From the NCBI GenBank assembly GCA_016786485.1, contig JAEUWD010000004.1:1-50638 (forward strand): 50,638 bases of DNA, read 5' to 3'. Below, in pieces: positions 9,278 through 18,170 of the stretch (its first letter is position 1; each line of letters starts with the position of its first letter). The notes under the pieces are model-generated. The model searched no databases and was not told where the DNA came from. It saw nothing but the letters and a program-made list of their open reading frames with translations. The translations under genes and the position numbers were made by a program. The DNA is from Bacteriovoracaceae bacterium. Lineage in GTDB: Bacteria; Bdellovibrionota; Bacteriovoracia; Bacteriovoracales; Bacteriovoracaceae.

Positions 9278-11678
9278 AAACGCCTTCCATTTGACGTGGA
9301 CATAGGTTTCTTAGATCACAGAAATCACAGGTCGTGCTTTTTCTAGGAGCTGGAGCAAAAGATTTTTCGTTTTGAATTTGAGCAATAATTGTTTTTTCAA
9401 AATCCTTATAGTCACTAAATAAATTTGAAAAATTTTCGAGATGATAAGTTTTTATTTTACTATCAGGATTAAGCATCATCTCGGTATTAGCAAAGAAAAT
9501 CGATTCTTCCGGATCAGACATATTGAAAAAGCCAATTTGGACTTCTTTCTGTTCAATTTCTTGATTATTCAGAACATTTAAGTAAAACCATAATTGAATT
9601 TTATCAAAATGTAGAACTTCTGATTTGTTCGGAATACTAAATCCGCCGCGCTTCATATCCACAATTAAACAACGTTCCGGCGATTCTGCCCAAAAGTCGA
9701 TAGAACCAACCTTGTTCACGCCATCTTCTTTGGTCATAAATTTCTTCTCGAAATTAAAAACCAGCTGTGGATCGGACAAAAGAATTCCACCTAAAAACTT
9801 AATCGCGTTTTCCGTATAGTTACGAAGTTCAATTTCATAAATTTTACGAGTGTTTAATGGTATGCTTAATTTATTCTCACGAACAAAACGTTCGAATTCT
9901 TGCTTGAGCACTTTTTTATGAAGTTCAGTGTCCCAACTCTTACTCATCGAAAAATAAACTTCAACTACACGGTGTTCCAGTGTCCCTAATTGATTCGGTA
10001 ACATTTGAGTTTCTAGCTTAATATCAGGATTTAGTTGCTCGATATAACTAAAATAGAACTTACGTGGGCAGTCCAAGTATCCCTGAATTTTACTGGCAGA
10101 GATCGAATTCATAGGAATAAAGTGCTTCGTTTGTTCTTTTAAAAAATCACCACGATAAGGCGCCTGCTCTGAGACGGCTTTGTTGTGTAAAGCAATTTCA
10201 CAGCTTTCCACAAATTCATTCCAAAATTGCTCATGCTGAATAATTCCCTGCTCAATGAAGAATGAAATGTTTTTATTTTTAAGTAATTCTAAAATTTTAG
10301 ATTTGATGAGCGCATTTTCAAATTCACTTTTCCGGATAGGTCCAACCACCATCAATTTGCTTTCGAGTTCATTACTTAAAACTTGTTCTCCCACGGCAAC
10401 TGCCGAGTATTCCGAAGTTAAACAAAGATAATTATGTTGATACTCTTCAGGCGCTAGAAAACTACTTAAATTGCTGACTAAAATCTGGGACTTATCAACA
10501 ATTTTATTAATAAAGTTTTTAGGAGCATTCAATTTCACGACATCTTTGAAAATTTTTAATTCTTTTAAACTAAAGACGATATTATCTGAAGAAAGTTCCT
10601 GCCACTGTGTCACCACATCAAGATATAAAAACAAAGCCTTCAGTGTACGGTAATCATCTCCGGCCTTAAAACTTTTAATTTCAGCTTTAAAATCATCGAC
10701 GAGCACTTCAACTTCAGCACGGTCGGCATTTTGCAGATACTTTTTTTCGATAACCCGAAAGCGCTTATTAATCTCATCTTCTAAGGTTTCATGAGAAGTC
10801 CTAAACGAAGCATCCGCAAATGGAATTTCAAAAATGTGCGACATCTGATTTTTATTCTGACACAGAATGATCTGGTTTCCGGGCTTCACCTCATCTAAGA
10901 GGATTTTTCCTAATGAGCCTTTTGAAAAAGTGGTCATATTTATTTTAATTTTATTTTCTTGGGCTTCCGGATCGATAACATATTCTTTGGCCAACGCATC
11001 TTTTAGCCAACCCAACCAATCCGCTTTGGTTGATTTTAAATTCGCTTCATAAGGTACTGGAATATAAACATCGTCTCGAATACTTAGTGATTTAATAAAA
11101 TCAATTTGTTGCGAGGAAATATTTTGAAAATCGAGGAAGATAATATTGCGCTTTTTCTCATGATATTCATCTAGCGGTATTGCTCTGACTTTATTTGCTA
11201 ATTCAGCAAAAGCACTATGTTCATCCAAATAGCCCAACTGAGTTAATAATTGATTAAACATCAAAACTGGTGCGGTTAGATTCGGTTCAAATTCTTCGAG
11301 TAAACTCTTAAGCAGAACATCATCCAAAGTATAACTGCGAAGTTCGGTAATCGTCTTAAAAGCACTTTCAAAAGTTTCGTAAGTAATATCTGGAAAAAAC
11401 TTAATACAAATCGATGAAAAGAGTAATTTAAGCTCCGCTTTACGTTTGATATTGAAAGACGAATCCTCCTGAAAATAAAAAGCAATTTCATTTTTAGCAA
11501 ACTTGGAAATGGTCAGAACGTCACATTTCACTTCCGTATAGATTTTTGAAAGCTTGGCCCTTATGGCATCGGCTGAATCGGGCGAAGGAGCTACCACAGT
11601 CAAATCGTTATCACCCTGGCTTAAGAAACCAAGTTTATAAAGCTGAGATTGTTGGTGATATATCGGTAGGTAAAGCAT
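9270..11678 (-). CDS. addB: AddB-like PD-(D/E)XK nuclease subunit
   Basis: This 802-residue partner of the helicase-nuclease is encoded immediately upstream of it. The N-terminal half is a degenerate helicase-like region with no Walker A motif, as in the AddB of many Gram-negatives. The C-terminal third is a RecB-family nuclease: a Cys in YLDCPRKFYF (about 537), the catalytic strand CLIVDMKRGG (about 670-680), and the terminal TCDFCDLRNLCPRQ, completing a four-Cys Fe-S site. The ATG at 11678 has an AGGAG ribosome site 5 bases away. The family role is end resection with AddA at double-strand breaks. Identity as AddB rests on the paired arrangement and the Fe-S nuclease; a divergent RecB-family exonuclease is the alternative. 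Confidence 0.8.
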   Translation of the reverse strand: MLYLPIYHQQSQLYKLGFLSQGDNDLTVVAPSPDSADAIRAKLSKIYTEVKCDVLTISKFAKNEIAFYFQEDSSFNIKRKAELKLLFSSICIKFFPDITYETFESAFKTITELRSYTLDDVLLKSLLEEFEPNLTAPVLMFNQLLTQLGYLDEHSAFAELANKVRAIPLDEYHEKKRNIIFLDFQNISSQQIDFIKSLSIRDDVYIPVPYEANLKSTKADWLGWLKDALAKEYVIDPEAQENKIKINMTTFSKGSLGKILLDEVKPGNQIILCQNKNQMSHIFEIPFADASFRTSHETLEDEINKRFRVIEKKYLQNADRAEVEVLVDDFKAEIKSFKAGDDYRTLKALFLYLDVVTQWQELSSDNIVFSLKELKIFKDVVKLNAPKNFINKIVDKSQILVSNLSSFLAPEEYQHNYLCLTSEYSAVAVGEQVLSNELESKLMVVGPIRKSEFENALIKSKILELLKNKNISFFIEQGIIQHEQFWNEFVESCEIALHNKAVSEQAPYRGDFLKEQTKHFIPMNSISASKIQGYLDCPRKFYFSYIEQLNPDIKLETQMLPNQLGTLEHRVVEVYFSMSKSWDTELHKKVLKQEFERFVRENKLSIPLNTRKIYEIELRNYTENAIKFLGGILLSDPQLVFNFEKKFMTKEDGVNKVGSIDFWAESPERCLIVDMKRGGFSIPNKSEVLHFDKIQLWFYLNVLNNQEIEQKEVQIGFFNMSDPEESIFFANTEMMLNPDSKIKTYHLENFSNLFSDYKDFEKTIIAQIQNEKSFAPAPRKSTTCDFCDLRNLCPRQMEGVYV

Positions 11679-11694
11679 TTCGCTCCTAGCTAAA

Positions 11695-11723
11695 TTGACA
11701 AAACTATCTTAGCTTTTTATTGT
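11695..11723 (+). promoter_or_regulatory. Candidate hslO promoter (TTGACA-17-TATTGT)
   Basis: A perfect -35 TTGACA (11695-11700) lies 17 bases from TATTGT (11718-11723), upstream of hslO. A second possible promoter lies closer: TTGTCA (11720-11725), 15 bases, then TATAGA (11741-11746) ending exactly 7 bases before the ATG. No Shine-Dalgarno sequence is visible before the ATG, so the second would give a leaderless transcript. Both are read by eye. Confidence 0.5.
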
Positions 11724-11753
11724 CATTATTTAAACTTTCCTATAGAAATAACA

Positions 11754-12572
11754 ATGCGCGAAAGCAGACTATACAGCTTCCTAGACAATAAGAATGGTTT
11801 TACCCTTCATTTTTTTGAAGGTCAAAAACTAATGGCCAATCTTTCACTCTTAAAGAACCTACAAATCTCATCTTTCGCCTATTATCGCGACATCGTCCTA
11901 AGCACGGTTCCGATGATTTCGTTTCTTAAGCCAACTGAGGGTTTTGGGCTTTATCTTGATTCGCAATCGCCCTATTTTCGCTTTAAAATTGAAGCCAACA
12001 GTAATGGGTCGTTAAGAACGCTTTTATTGCCAGAAAGCTTTAATCAATTTCCAGATAAAATCACCGGTGAAGCACGCTTTGTAAAAAACCTGCCAGGCAG
12101 TGTTCCCTATACTTCGATTATCAAAATTGACAATGAACCGACGGCCGAAATCATCAATCGTATCCTCAATGAATCGTACCAAACAAATGCCAATGTTCAG
12201 CTGGGAAATACCATCGACCAAAGTTTAATGGTGGTAAAATTACCTCAGCTTAACGTCGACAAACATTACGACGATTCAACTTCCATGAAAGAATTTTTAT
12301 TAAAAAATAAAAAGTTTATTCAATACACTTTTGATGCTGACTTAAACGACATCGAACAAATCGTGAATTACTTCGAGCAAAATGGTTATGCCTACATGGC
12401 CAGTCGTGAAGTTCGTTTTCACTGTCCTTGTTCAAAAGAAAGAATGATCGCCAATCTCAGTACTTTAAGCGTTACTGACCGTGAAGATCTTTTTGACAAA
12501 AATGGCGTGATCGAAGCTAAATGCGATTACTGCTTAACTGTTCACAAAATTCTACGTTCTGATTTTAATTAA
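11754..12572 (+). CDS. hslO: Redox-regulated chaperone Hsp33
   Basis: This 272-residue protein has the diagnostic C-terminal zinc/redox switch of Hsp33: CPC at Cys224/Cys226 in VRFHCPCSKERM and CDYC at Cys257/Cys260. The N-terminal domain (1-180) fits the Hsp33 fold. In reduced form the four Cys bind zinc and the protein is inactive; oxidation releases zinc and turns it into an ATP-independent holdase in the cytoplasm. The gene is divergent from addB across 75 bases. Its stop overlaps the stop of the convergent lipoprotein gene by 4 bases (12569-12572). The ATG has no recognisable ribosome site; the sequence TATAGA seven bases before it suggests leaderless expression. Confidence 0.95.
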   Translation: MRESRLYSFLDNKNGFTLHFFEGQKLMANLSLLKNLQISSFAYYRDIVLSTVPMISFLKPTEGFGLYLDSQSPYFRFKIEANSNGSLRTLLLPESFNQFPDKITGEARFVKNLPGSVPYTSIIKIDNEPTAEIINRILNESYQTNANVQLGNTIDQSLMVVKLPQLNVDKHYDDSTSMKEFLLKNKKFIQYTFDADLNDIEQIVNYFEQNGYAYMASREVRFHCPCSKERMIANLSTLSVTDREDLFDKNGVIEAKCDYCLTVHKILRSDFN

Positions 12573-13573
12573 AATGGATTAAGAAATAATAATTTTAAAC
12601 CTTGCTGCTTTGGTGAACTCAGTAACCTAGCATAAACATCTGACTGCTCAAATAAACCGCAAAAATTTTCAGAGCGTGCACCTTTAGCAAAAACCGGCGA
12701 CATTAAAAGACGATTTTTGTAAACCGAGCCAGTTAAGTCGAGTTCCAATTTCTGCCAATCTTCACCTTGCATCGGAAGATCAACCCCAATTGCACTCGAG
12801 CTAGTAACCAAGATCAAAAACTCTGGATCATTCTTTTGTAGAGCGGTGAAATAAGCTAACAAGGCTTCAAACTCATTCAAAGCACTTTTCATGGCCGGAG
12901 TACTTCCACGAGCAACACCATCTTCAAGCGAAAAATCGCGAATCATATAAAGATACTTATCTTTATTCTTTAGGCTTTTCTCGTAAATAGAAATCACATT
13001 GGCCGACAATGGGCTGAAACATTTATTTTGTTGGCAAGATTTGTCGTAATAGATTTTATTTTCAGAGTAACTTAAATTACTACCGCTATGAAAATGATTG
13101 GCTTTTTCGTCATTGTTAGCTTGCATGGTAAAAACTGTACTTAAATTTAAAAAATTATTTTTTTCACATTTCGTCGATTGAATCAAGCTATTACCTGGCT
13201 TCACCGGATTTTCTAAAATAACCGTTTTATAGTCATAGTCTTCTAGTGTTTGCCAGATCGGCTTTCGGTCATAATCTTCACAGTTATTTTTGATGTTTTT
13301 TGAATGGGTAACTTCAGATAAAAAGCCTTGATAAGAACTCGCGCGTAGGCGGTAAAGATCATAACTCCAAGTTTTACCAAGACATGAAAAACTCTCAAGT
13401 TGCACAGGATTTGATTGATGAAACTTCAAAAGCGACATCATATTTTCATCAAATCCGGCCAATTGAATCCAAATGATTTTCTTTGGTTGCACGCCAAAAT
13501 GATGCTCTTTTAAATTCAAACCTGTCATCCGAGCACAAGAGCAGACAAGGAGTAAAAATATTAATTTTTTCAT
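12569..13573 (-). CDS. Lipoprotein of unknown function, possibly alkaline-phosphatase-like fold
   Basis: This 334-residue protein has the N-terminus MKKLIFLLLVCSCARM, a hydrophobic stretch ending in Cys residues (11 and 13), so a lipoprotein is likely. I do not recognise the family. The opening strand KKIIWIQLAGFDENMMSLL, the middle KPIWQTLEDYDYKTVILENP and the late strand FLILVTSSSAIGVDLPM resemble the spacing of alkaline phosphatase/sulfatase superfamily proteins (a first beta strand followed by a metal Asp, 'what the target is called' segments). The metal ligands are not clearly conserved, so it may be degenerate. It is co-transcribed with the membrane protein upstream (ATGA overlap at 13570-13573). 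Confidence 0.6.
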   Translation of the reverse strand: MKKLIFLLLVCSCARMTGLNLKEHHFGVQPKKIIWIQLAGFDENMMSLLKFHQSNPVQLESFSCLGKTWSYDLYRLRASSYQGFLSEVTHSKNIKNNCEDYDRKPIWQTLEDYDYKTVILENPVKPGNSLIQSTKCEKNNFLNLSTVFTMQANNDEKANHFHSGSNLSYSENKIYYDKSCQQNKCFSPLSANVISIYEKSLKNKDKYLYMIRDFSLEDGVARGSTPAMKSALNEFEALLAYFTALQKNDPEFLILVTSSSAIGVDLPMQGEDWQKLELDLTGSVYKNRLLMSPVFAKGARSENFCGLFEQSDVYARLLSSPKQQGLKLLFLNPF

Positions 13574-14160
13574 AAAGCTTCTTCTTCCAATCTATTGTCG
13601 AGAATAGTTTTTATCAAAATTTGATTGATTAATTTGAAGTAGAAAATCATTGAAACGCCAAAGAGAATTTCACTGACGAGAATTTGACCCAAGTGATAAA
13701 AAGCCATGTCGGCCAAAGCAAAAAATGAAAAATACAAAGAAGCCCGAAAACTCAACTGATAGTTTTTTCGAAAAAAATAAAAAATCGCGACTGGTGCAAA
13801 AACTAAAAGAACTCTCGATATTAGAAATGCCTCAGTGCCTGAATACCACGCCCACAAACCTGCAATCAGTGGTAAACGCATCGAAATGCGGCGGTGAACT
13901 TTGCGTGGTTCCGTTTGAACAAAAAGTAGAATAAGTGAAAGTAGCGAAACAATATTGATAAGTTCGAATGCCTTTATTAGTTTAAACATCAGCTCTGGAG
14001 GAAGTTTGCTAAGCCCAACAGGTAGGCCATACATGATACACAATATAAAAAAACTTAATAAACCCAAAATAGCTAAGGCCTTTTCTAAACCCCATGTTTT
14101 AAAACGTATAATCGTTGTCAACAAATAGCCAAAACTTAAAAAACTGTTAATTATCCACAT
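13570..14160 (-). CDS. Multi-pass membrane protein of unknown function
   Basis: This 196-residue integral membrane protein has about six hydrophobic helices (near residues 2-18, 27-45, 63-83, 95-112, 115-130 and 140-185). They are separated by short charged loops such as TEPRKVHRR. No catalytic motif or family signature is recognised. Its TGA overlaps the ATG of the lipoprotein gene, so the two probably work together at the cell envelope. A minus-strand promoter is plausible: TATAAT lies at 14198-14193 with CTGACA 15 bases upstream. The ribosome site is poor (AGG only 1 base before ATG). Confidence 0.6.
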   Translation of the reverse strand: MWIINSFLSFGYLLTTIIRFKTWGLEKALAILGLLSFFILCIMYGLPVGLSKLPPELMFKLIKAFELINIVSLLSLILLFVQTEPRKVHRRISMRLPLIAGLWAWYSGTEAFLISRVLLVFAPVAIFYFFRKNYQLSFRASLYFSFFALADMAFYHLGQILVSEILFGVSMIFYFKLINQILIKTILDNRLEEEAL

Positions 14161-14192
14161 GCCTAATCTTTATTTCTCGTATATTATTTCAT

Positions 14193-14219
14193 ATTATAGT
14201 CAGTTTTTTTTATTGTCAG
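14193..14219 (-). promoter_or_regulatory. Candidate promoter for the lipoprotein/membrane pair
   Basis: On the minus strand a perfect TATAAT (14198-14193) is preceded by CTGACA (14219-14214) with a short 15-base spacer. It points at the 196-residue membrane protein gene starting at 14160, giving a leader of roughly 25 bases. GTCAGT occurs twice as a direct repeat in the plus orientation here. The short spacer keeps confidence low. Confidence 0.35.
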
Positions 14220-14251
14220 TGAAATAATGCATTAACATCGCAGGAGGTTAC

Positions 14252-16258
14252 ATGAATACGACTTTGGCCACACGAGAAATTATGTGGAACATCCCAGACT
14301 CTTACAAGGTGGTGATGTACATCCTGTTCTTTATTGCCGTAGGAATTTTCTTCTATGGTTCATATCTCAAATATCAATATGTCACTGGTGGAAAAGGCTT
14401 AAAACCACTTCTGCCTGAGCGTTTAAATTGGTCTCGTTTTTTCAAAACAATTTTTCTTCAAGGCAAAGTAAAACGTGATTCATTCGTAGGTTTTTTTCAC
14501 GCGATGATTTTTTATGGTTTTATTATTCTTTGGATTGCAACTGATCTGGTTGCTGTTCACTACGATACACCATTTAAAGTTTTTCAAGGCACAACATATA
14601 TTGTTATTTCTTTTCTCGCTGATATCGGTGGCGTAACAATACTTCTTGGCTTAATGTTTGCTTTCTATCGACGCTATATTTTAAAGCCAAGCTATTTAGC
14701 AGCGACTAAGCCAAAACAAGAATTATACATGTATATCACACTTGCCGTTTTGACCCTGGTTGGTTTTGCACTTGAAGGTATTCGTATTCTAGGAACGGGT
14801 ATGCCCATTAACGAATCTGTTTGGTCACCAGTTGGTTGGTTCCTTGCTAGCGCCATTCAAAAAATGGCGATGCCTGAAGAAACACTCGCAGGACTCTATC
14901 GTGGACTTTGGTTTTTCCACATGGTCAACACTATGGTGTTCGTAGCTTCCATTCCATTTTCAAAATTTTTACACATTTTATCACTTCCATTTGCTTCACT
15001 AATAACACCTGAGCGCCGAGGCGCGATTTTAAAGCCGATGAATTTCGAAGATGACACAAAGGAAACTTTTGGGCTTGGTAAACTTTCAGAAATGACAGCC
15101 AAAAACCGCCTAGACACTATTTCATGTGTTGAGTGTGGAAGATGTACACAGGTTTGCCCAGCGAACTTAGCTGAAAAACCATTAAACCCAAAAACGATTA
15201 TTACAAAAGCTCGTGATGCAGCTGCCGGCTTAACTAAGGGTCAGGATGTTGATTTCTGGGAAAAAAATCTTTATGAAATGAATGAACTTGATGCTTGTAC
15301 AACTTGCGGTGCTTGTATGGAAGAGTGTCCTGCTAATATCGAACATGTTGATATCATCATGAATCTGAAGCGCTATAAGGCACTCACCTTGGGTACATTG
15401 CCACCGGCCGCTGCTGATGCTGCTAACAAAATTAAAGTTAATGGTAACCCTTGGGGGATTGCTCAAGATGACCGATTTAAGTGGGCCGATGGTATGGATG
15501 TCCCAGTCATCGAAACTGGAAAAAAAGTTGATTATTTATATTATGTCGGCTGCGCCGGCTCCTACGATGCTTCAAACCAAAAAGTAGTTAAAGACACCGT
15601 TATGATGCTAAAAAAAGCGGGCGTAAGTTTTGCAGTGATGGGCAAAACTGAAAAGTGTAACGGTGACCCAGTTCGCCGTTTCGGTGATGAATATACTTTC
15701 TTCGAACTTGCGATTGAAAACATTGCAAACATGAAGCAATACCAATTTGATAAAGTCGTGACTCATTGTCCACACTGCTTACACACCATTGGAAAAGAAT
15801 ATGCTAAATTTGAAAATGGCAGCTTCGATACTGTTCACCATACTGAATTACTAGCAGACTTAGTGAACACAGGAAAATTAAAGCCAACTAAAGTTGTACA
15901 ATCAGAGCTGACTTTCCATGACCCATGTTACTTAGGTCGTCATCATGGAGCTTATAATCCTCCTCGTGAGATCTTAAATTCTATTCCAGGAGTAAAACTC
16001 AAAGAAATGGAAAAAAATAAGGATAAAGCTCTCTGTTGCGGAATGGGTGGCGGAAATATGTGGTACGAGATTAATCAAGGTAAACATTTAGCTGAAAATC
16101 GCCTCGATCACATTGCTGAAACTACTGTTAATAAACTTGCCACTTCGTGCTCGTATTGTATGATTAACTTTAACTCCTCGAAGGGACTAAATAATAAAAC
16201 TGAAAACCTAGAAGTTGAAGATGTGGCGTCAATACTTGCAAAATCGGTTTTGGATTAA
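14252..16258 (+). CDS. Membrane Fe-S oxidoreductase (EtfD/HdrD-like, cytochrome b-type N-domain)
   Basis: This 668-residue protein has about five N-terminal membrane helices (20-40, 81-101, 112-136, 160-180, 218-243), as in NarI/HdrE-type quinone-reactive subunits. Two 4Fe-4S motifs follow, CVECGRCTQVCP (about 291) and CTTCGACMEECP (about 348). Two CCG domains come last, with VGCAGSYD (about 431), HDPCYLGRHHG (about 557) and CCGMGGGN (about 594). This layout is that of membrane oxidoreductases proposed to take electrons from electron-transfer flavoprotein to menaquinone (EtfD), and of HdrD. A strong ribosome site (AGGAGG, 6 bases before ATG) supports high expression. It heads an operon with three exported proteins. 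The precise electron donor is inferred. Confidence 0.85.
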   Translation: MNTTLATREIMWNIPDSYKVVMYILFFIAVGIFFYGSYLKYQYVTGGKGLKPLLPERLNWSRFFKTIFLQGKVKRDSFVGFFHAMIFYGFIILWIATDLVAVHYDTPFKVFQGTTYIVISFLADIGGVTILLGLMFAFYRRYILKPSYLAATKPKQELYMYITLAVLTLVGFALEGIRILGTGMPINESVWSPVGWFLASAIQKMAMPEETLAGLYRGLWFFHMVNTMVFVASIPFSKFLHILSLPFASLITPERRGAILKPMNFEDDTKETFGLGKLSEMTAKNRLDTISCVECGRCTQVCPANLAEKPLNPKTIITKARDAAAGLTKGQDVDFWEKNLYEMNELDACTTCGACMEECPANIEHVDIIMNLKRYKALTLGTLPPAAADAANKIKVNGNPWGIAQDDRFKWADGMDVPVIETGKKVDYLYYVGCAGSYDASNQKVVKDTVMMLKKAGVSFAVMGKTEKCNGDPVRRFGDEYTFFELAIENIANMKQYQFDKVVTHCPHCLHTIGKEYAKFENGSFDTVHHTELLADLVNTGKLKPTKVVQSELTFHDPCYLGRHHGAYNPPREILNSIPGVKLKEMEKNKDKALCCGMGGGNMWYEINQGKHLAENRLDHIAETTVNKLATSCSYCMINFNSSKGLNNKTENLEVEDVASILAKSVLD

Positions 16259-18170
16259 TTTTTGTTTTTTAATATTAGGGATCACTCTCGTGGTCCCTTA
16301 TTGCCCCGCTGAAGAATCACTTCCACCAGGTATTTTCACTAGCCTAAAGAAACTCATCGCCATTGACCAAAAAGTTCTCACCAAGAAAAATGATATCTAT
16401 TACAAAAATCCCAAGAAGCTAAAAGACCTTGAAGGTATTAAAGATATCAAAATCGATCCGGATTTTCTGAACACCATGATTTTGCATTCGCCTTCAAAAT
16501 ATTGGAATCTGGCGAGAGATTCAAGCTGCCTCTTTTTTAATCTGCTAAATACCGACTTACTAAAAACCAATGAAGGAATGATTCGTAATATTCTGATTCA
16601 AATCCAAACCAAGGAAGGCACTTGGGAACCTGCCGTGGTCAGTAAGGCCGATTATTTAAAAAAAGTTGTTCCTGAAAAATGTCATAGTGTCATGGAAGCG
16701 CAGTTTTTATTTCGAGGAAACAACCTCAAAACTTCTTTCGAAAAAATGACAGGCCCTAAAGCTACTACAATGGATGAGTGCTTAAGTTTTCACAATGAAT
16801 TTCAACGTGATTATAAAACCGCTTATTACTGTAATATTTATGAAAAAATCCATAATGCTAATCGATTAAAAACCCAGCTTTCTCGTCTACCTCTAAAATT
16901 CGTTAAGCAGCGTGAAGAAATAAATGCAGAATTAGAGTTTGTCTCGAAAATGAAAAATTACATTACTCAAAAACAATACGGCACAGTTGCGAGCCTTTGT
17001 GAAAATCTCAACGAACCAACGAAATATTGCCAAGATTTATTCAATAACAGTTTTTGGAATAAGATACTAACTGGTGAACAAAGCTTTCGTCATATTGAGC
17101 CTATTTGTGAAGAGATTACACAAAAAACTAAAGTCACTGCTGCGGTCGATGCCAAAAAATGTGTTTCAATCCTTAATCAAAATGATGAACTCTGTACTTA
17201 TGCAACGATCAACAAATTCTCGGCCCTAACACCAAAGCCACTCTGCAACGAAATCAGTAAGGCCATGAATTATTCACGACTTTATTCATTCGTGAAAGAC
17301 TGTCCTGGCCAAGCCGGAAACGAAGCCGTGACGAATATCGCTCGTATTATTCGACATTTTGATTCTTCCCAAACAGAAGAAAAAAATAGTTTATGCTCAA
17401 CTAATAACAGTATTACTTTTGCTGAAGCCAACATAGCTGGTGAAAACGCCGATGCTTGGGGCTTCCATGCTTGTTACTATGATAAAATTAAAGAAGGCGA
17501 TGAATGTCTTCCAGTCATCGTTGGTAATTCGGCCAAGAGTGAACTTGATATGGGTAAAGTGGCGGTTGGGATTTTACTCAAACTAGGCAAAGTTCCTACG
17601 GGTACAACCTGTAAAGTCGTCGATGACCAAACTTATAACCCTGGACGCTTAGAATACAAATCCGGTTGTTACTTTGTGGTTGACCATAAATCATGCTTAG
17701 CTTCAAAATGTCAGGTCAAAATTATTCTACAAGAAAAAGAAGTTACTGGGGTTGAGTTCCGTTCAGATTTTGATTTTGATTATATTCGCAACAACGTGGA
17801 AAATTTAAAATATACACAGCTTGCCGTTATGACTTCTCAATTTGATCTAGAACATAAAACTATTAAAAACACGACCGAGTTAGCACATTTACTTAAAGCT
17901 AAAGAGAATGCTATTGTTCATGGCATCGGTTGTGCTGAAGATATTCTTCCACAATTTTTCCAAAAAAATTATTTTAATCAATGTCACCCACTACCCTTTA
18001 TCGTGGATGGATTTTTCATTGAAAACGACACACATTTTGTGGTGGTACGAACTGCGCTTGATGATATTCAAGCACCACGTATTATTAATTGGGGATTTGT
18101 TTACAATGGTCTGAAAAATTACCAGAACCTCCACCCTCTACAAACTTGGAGTTTCAATGCTACTTATTAA
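16221..18170 (+). CDS. Large exported Cys-rich protein of unknown function
   Basis: About 649 residues. The ATG at 16221 lies inside the 3' end of the oxidoreductase gene (38-base overlap); a TTG two codons earlier is also possible. The N-terminus MWRQYLQNRFWINFCFLILG has basic residues and a hydrophobic core, so it should be exported. The mature part contains many Cys (for example near SLCENLNEPTKYCQDLF, KPLCNEI and GCYFVVDHKSCLASKC), suggesting disulfides in the periplasm or outside. The last ~100 residues hold GIGCAEDILPQFF, LPFIVDGFF, THFVVVRTA and IINW. The strand-then-HFVVV spacing recalls papain/C39-type peptidases, but the catalytic Cys is not clear. Function unknown; linkage to the next two exported proteins suggests a shared pathway. 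Confidence 0.65.
   Translation: MWRQYLQNRFWINFCFLILGITLVVPYCPAEESLPPGIFTSLKKLIAIDQKVLTKKNDIYYKNPKKLKDLEGIKDIKIDPDFLNTMILHSPSKYWNLARDSSCLFFNLLNTDLLKTNEGMIRNILIQIQTKEGTWEPAVVSKADYLKKVVPEKCHSVMEAQFLFRGNNLKTSFEKMTGPKATTMDECLSFHNEFQRDYKTAYYCNIYEKIHNANRLKTQLSRLPLKFVKQREEINAELEFVSKMKNYITQKQYGTVASLCENLNEPTKYCQDLFNNSFWNKILTGEQSFRHIEPICEEITQKTKVTAAVDAKKCVSILNQNDELCTYATINKFSALTPKPLCNEISKAMNYSRLYSFVKDCPGQAGNEAVTNIARIIRHFDSSQTEEKNSLCSTNNSITFAEANIAGENADAWGFHACYYDKIKEGDECLPVIVGNSAKSELDMGKVAVGILLKLGKVPTGTTCKVVDDQTYNPGRLEYKSGCYFVVDHKSCLASKCQVKIILQEKEVTGVEFRSDFDFDYIRNNVENLKYTQLAVMTSQFDLEHKTIKNTTELAHLLKAKENAIVHGIGCAEDILPQFFQKNYFNQCHPLPFIVDGFFIENDTHFVVVRTALDDIQAPRIINWGFVYNGLKNYQNLHPLQTWSFNATY

Noticed and set aside
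9270-11678. Active helicase in the AddB-like subunit
   Set aside because: No Walker A (GxGKT) or DExx motif is present in the N-terminal half.
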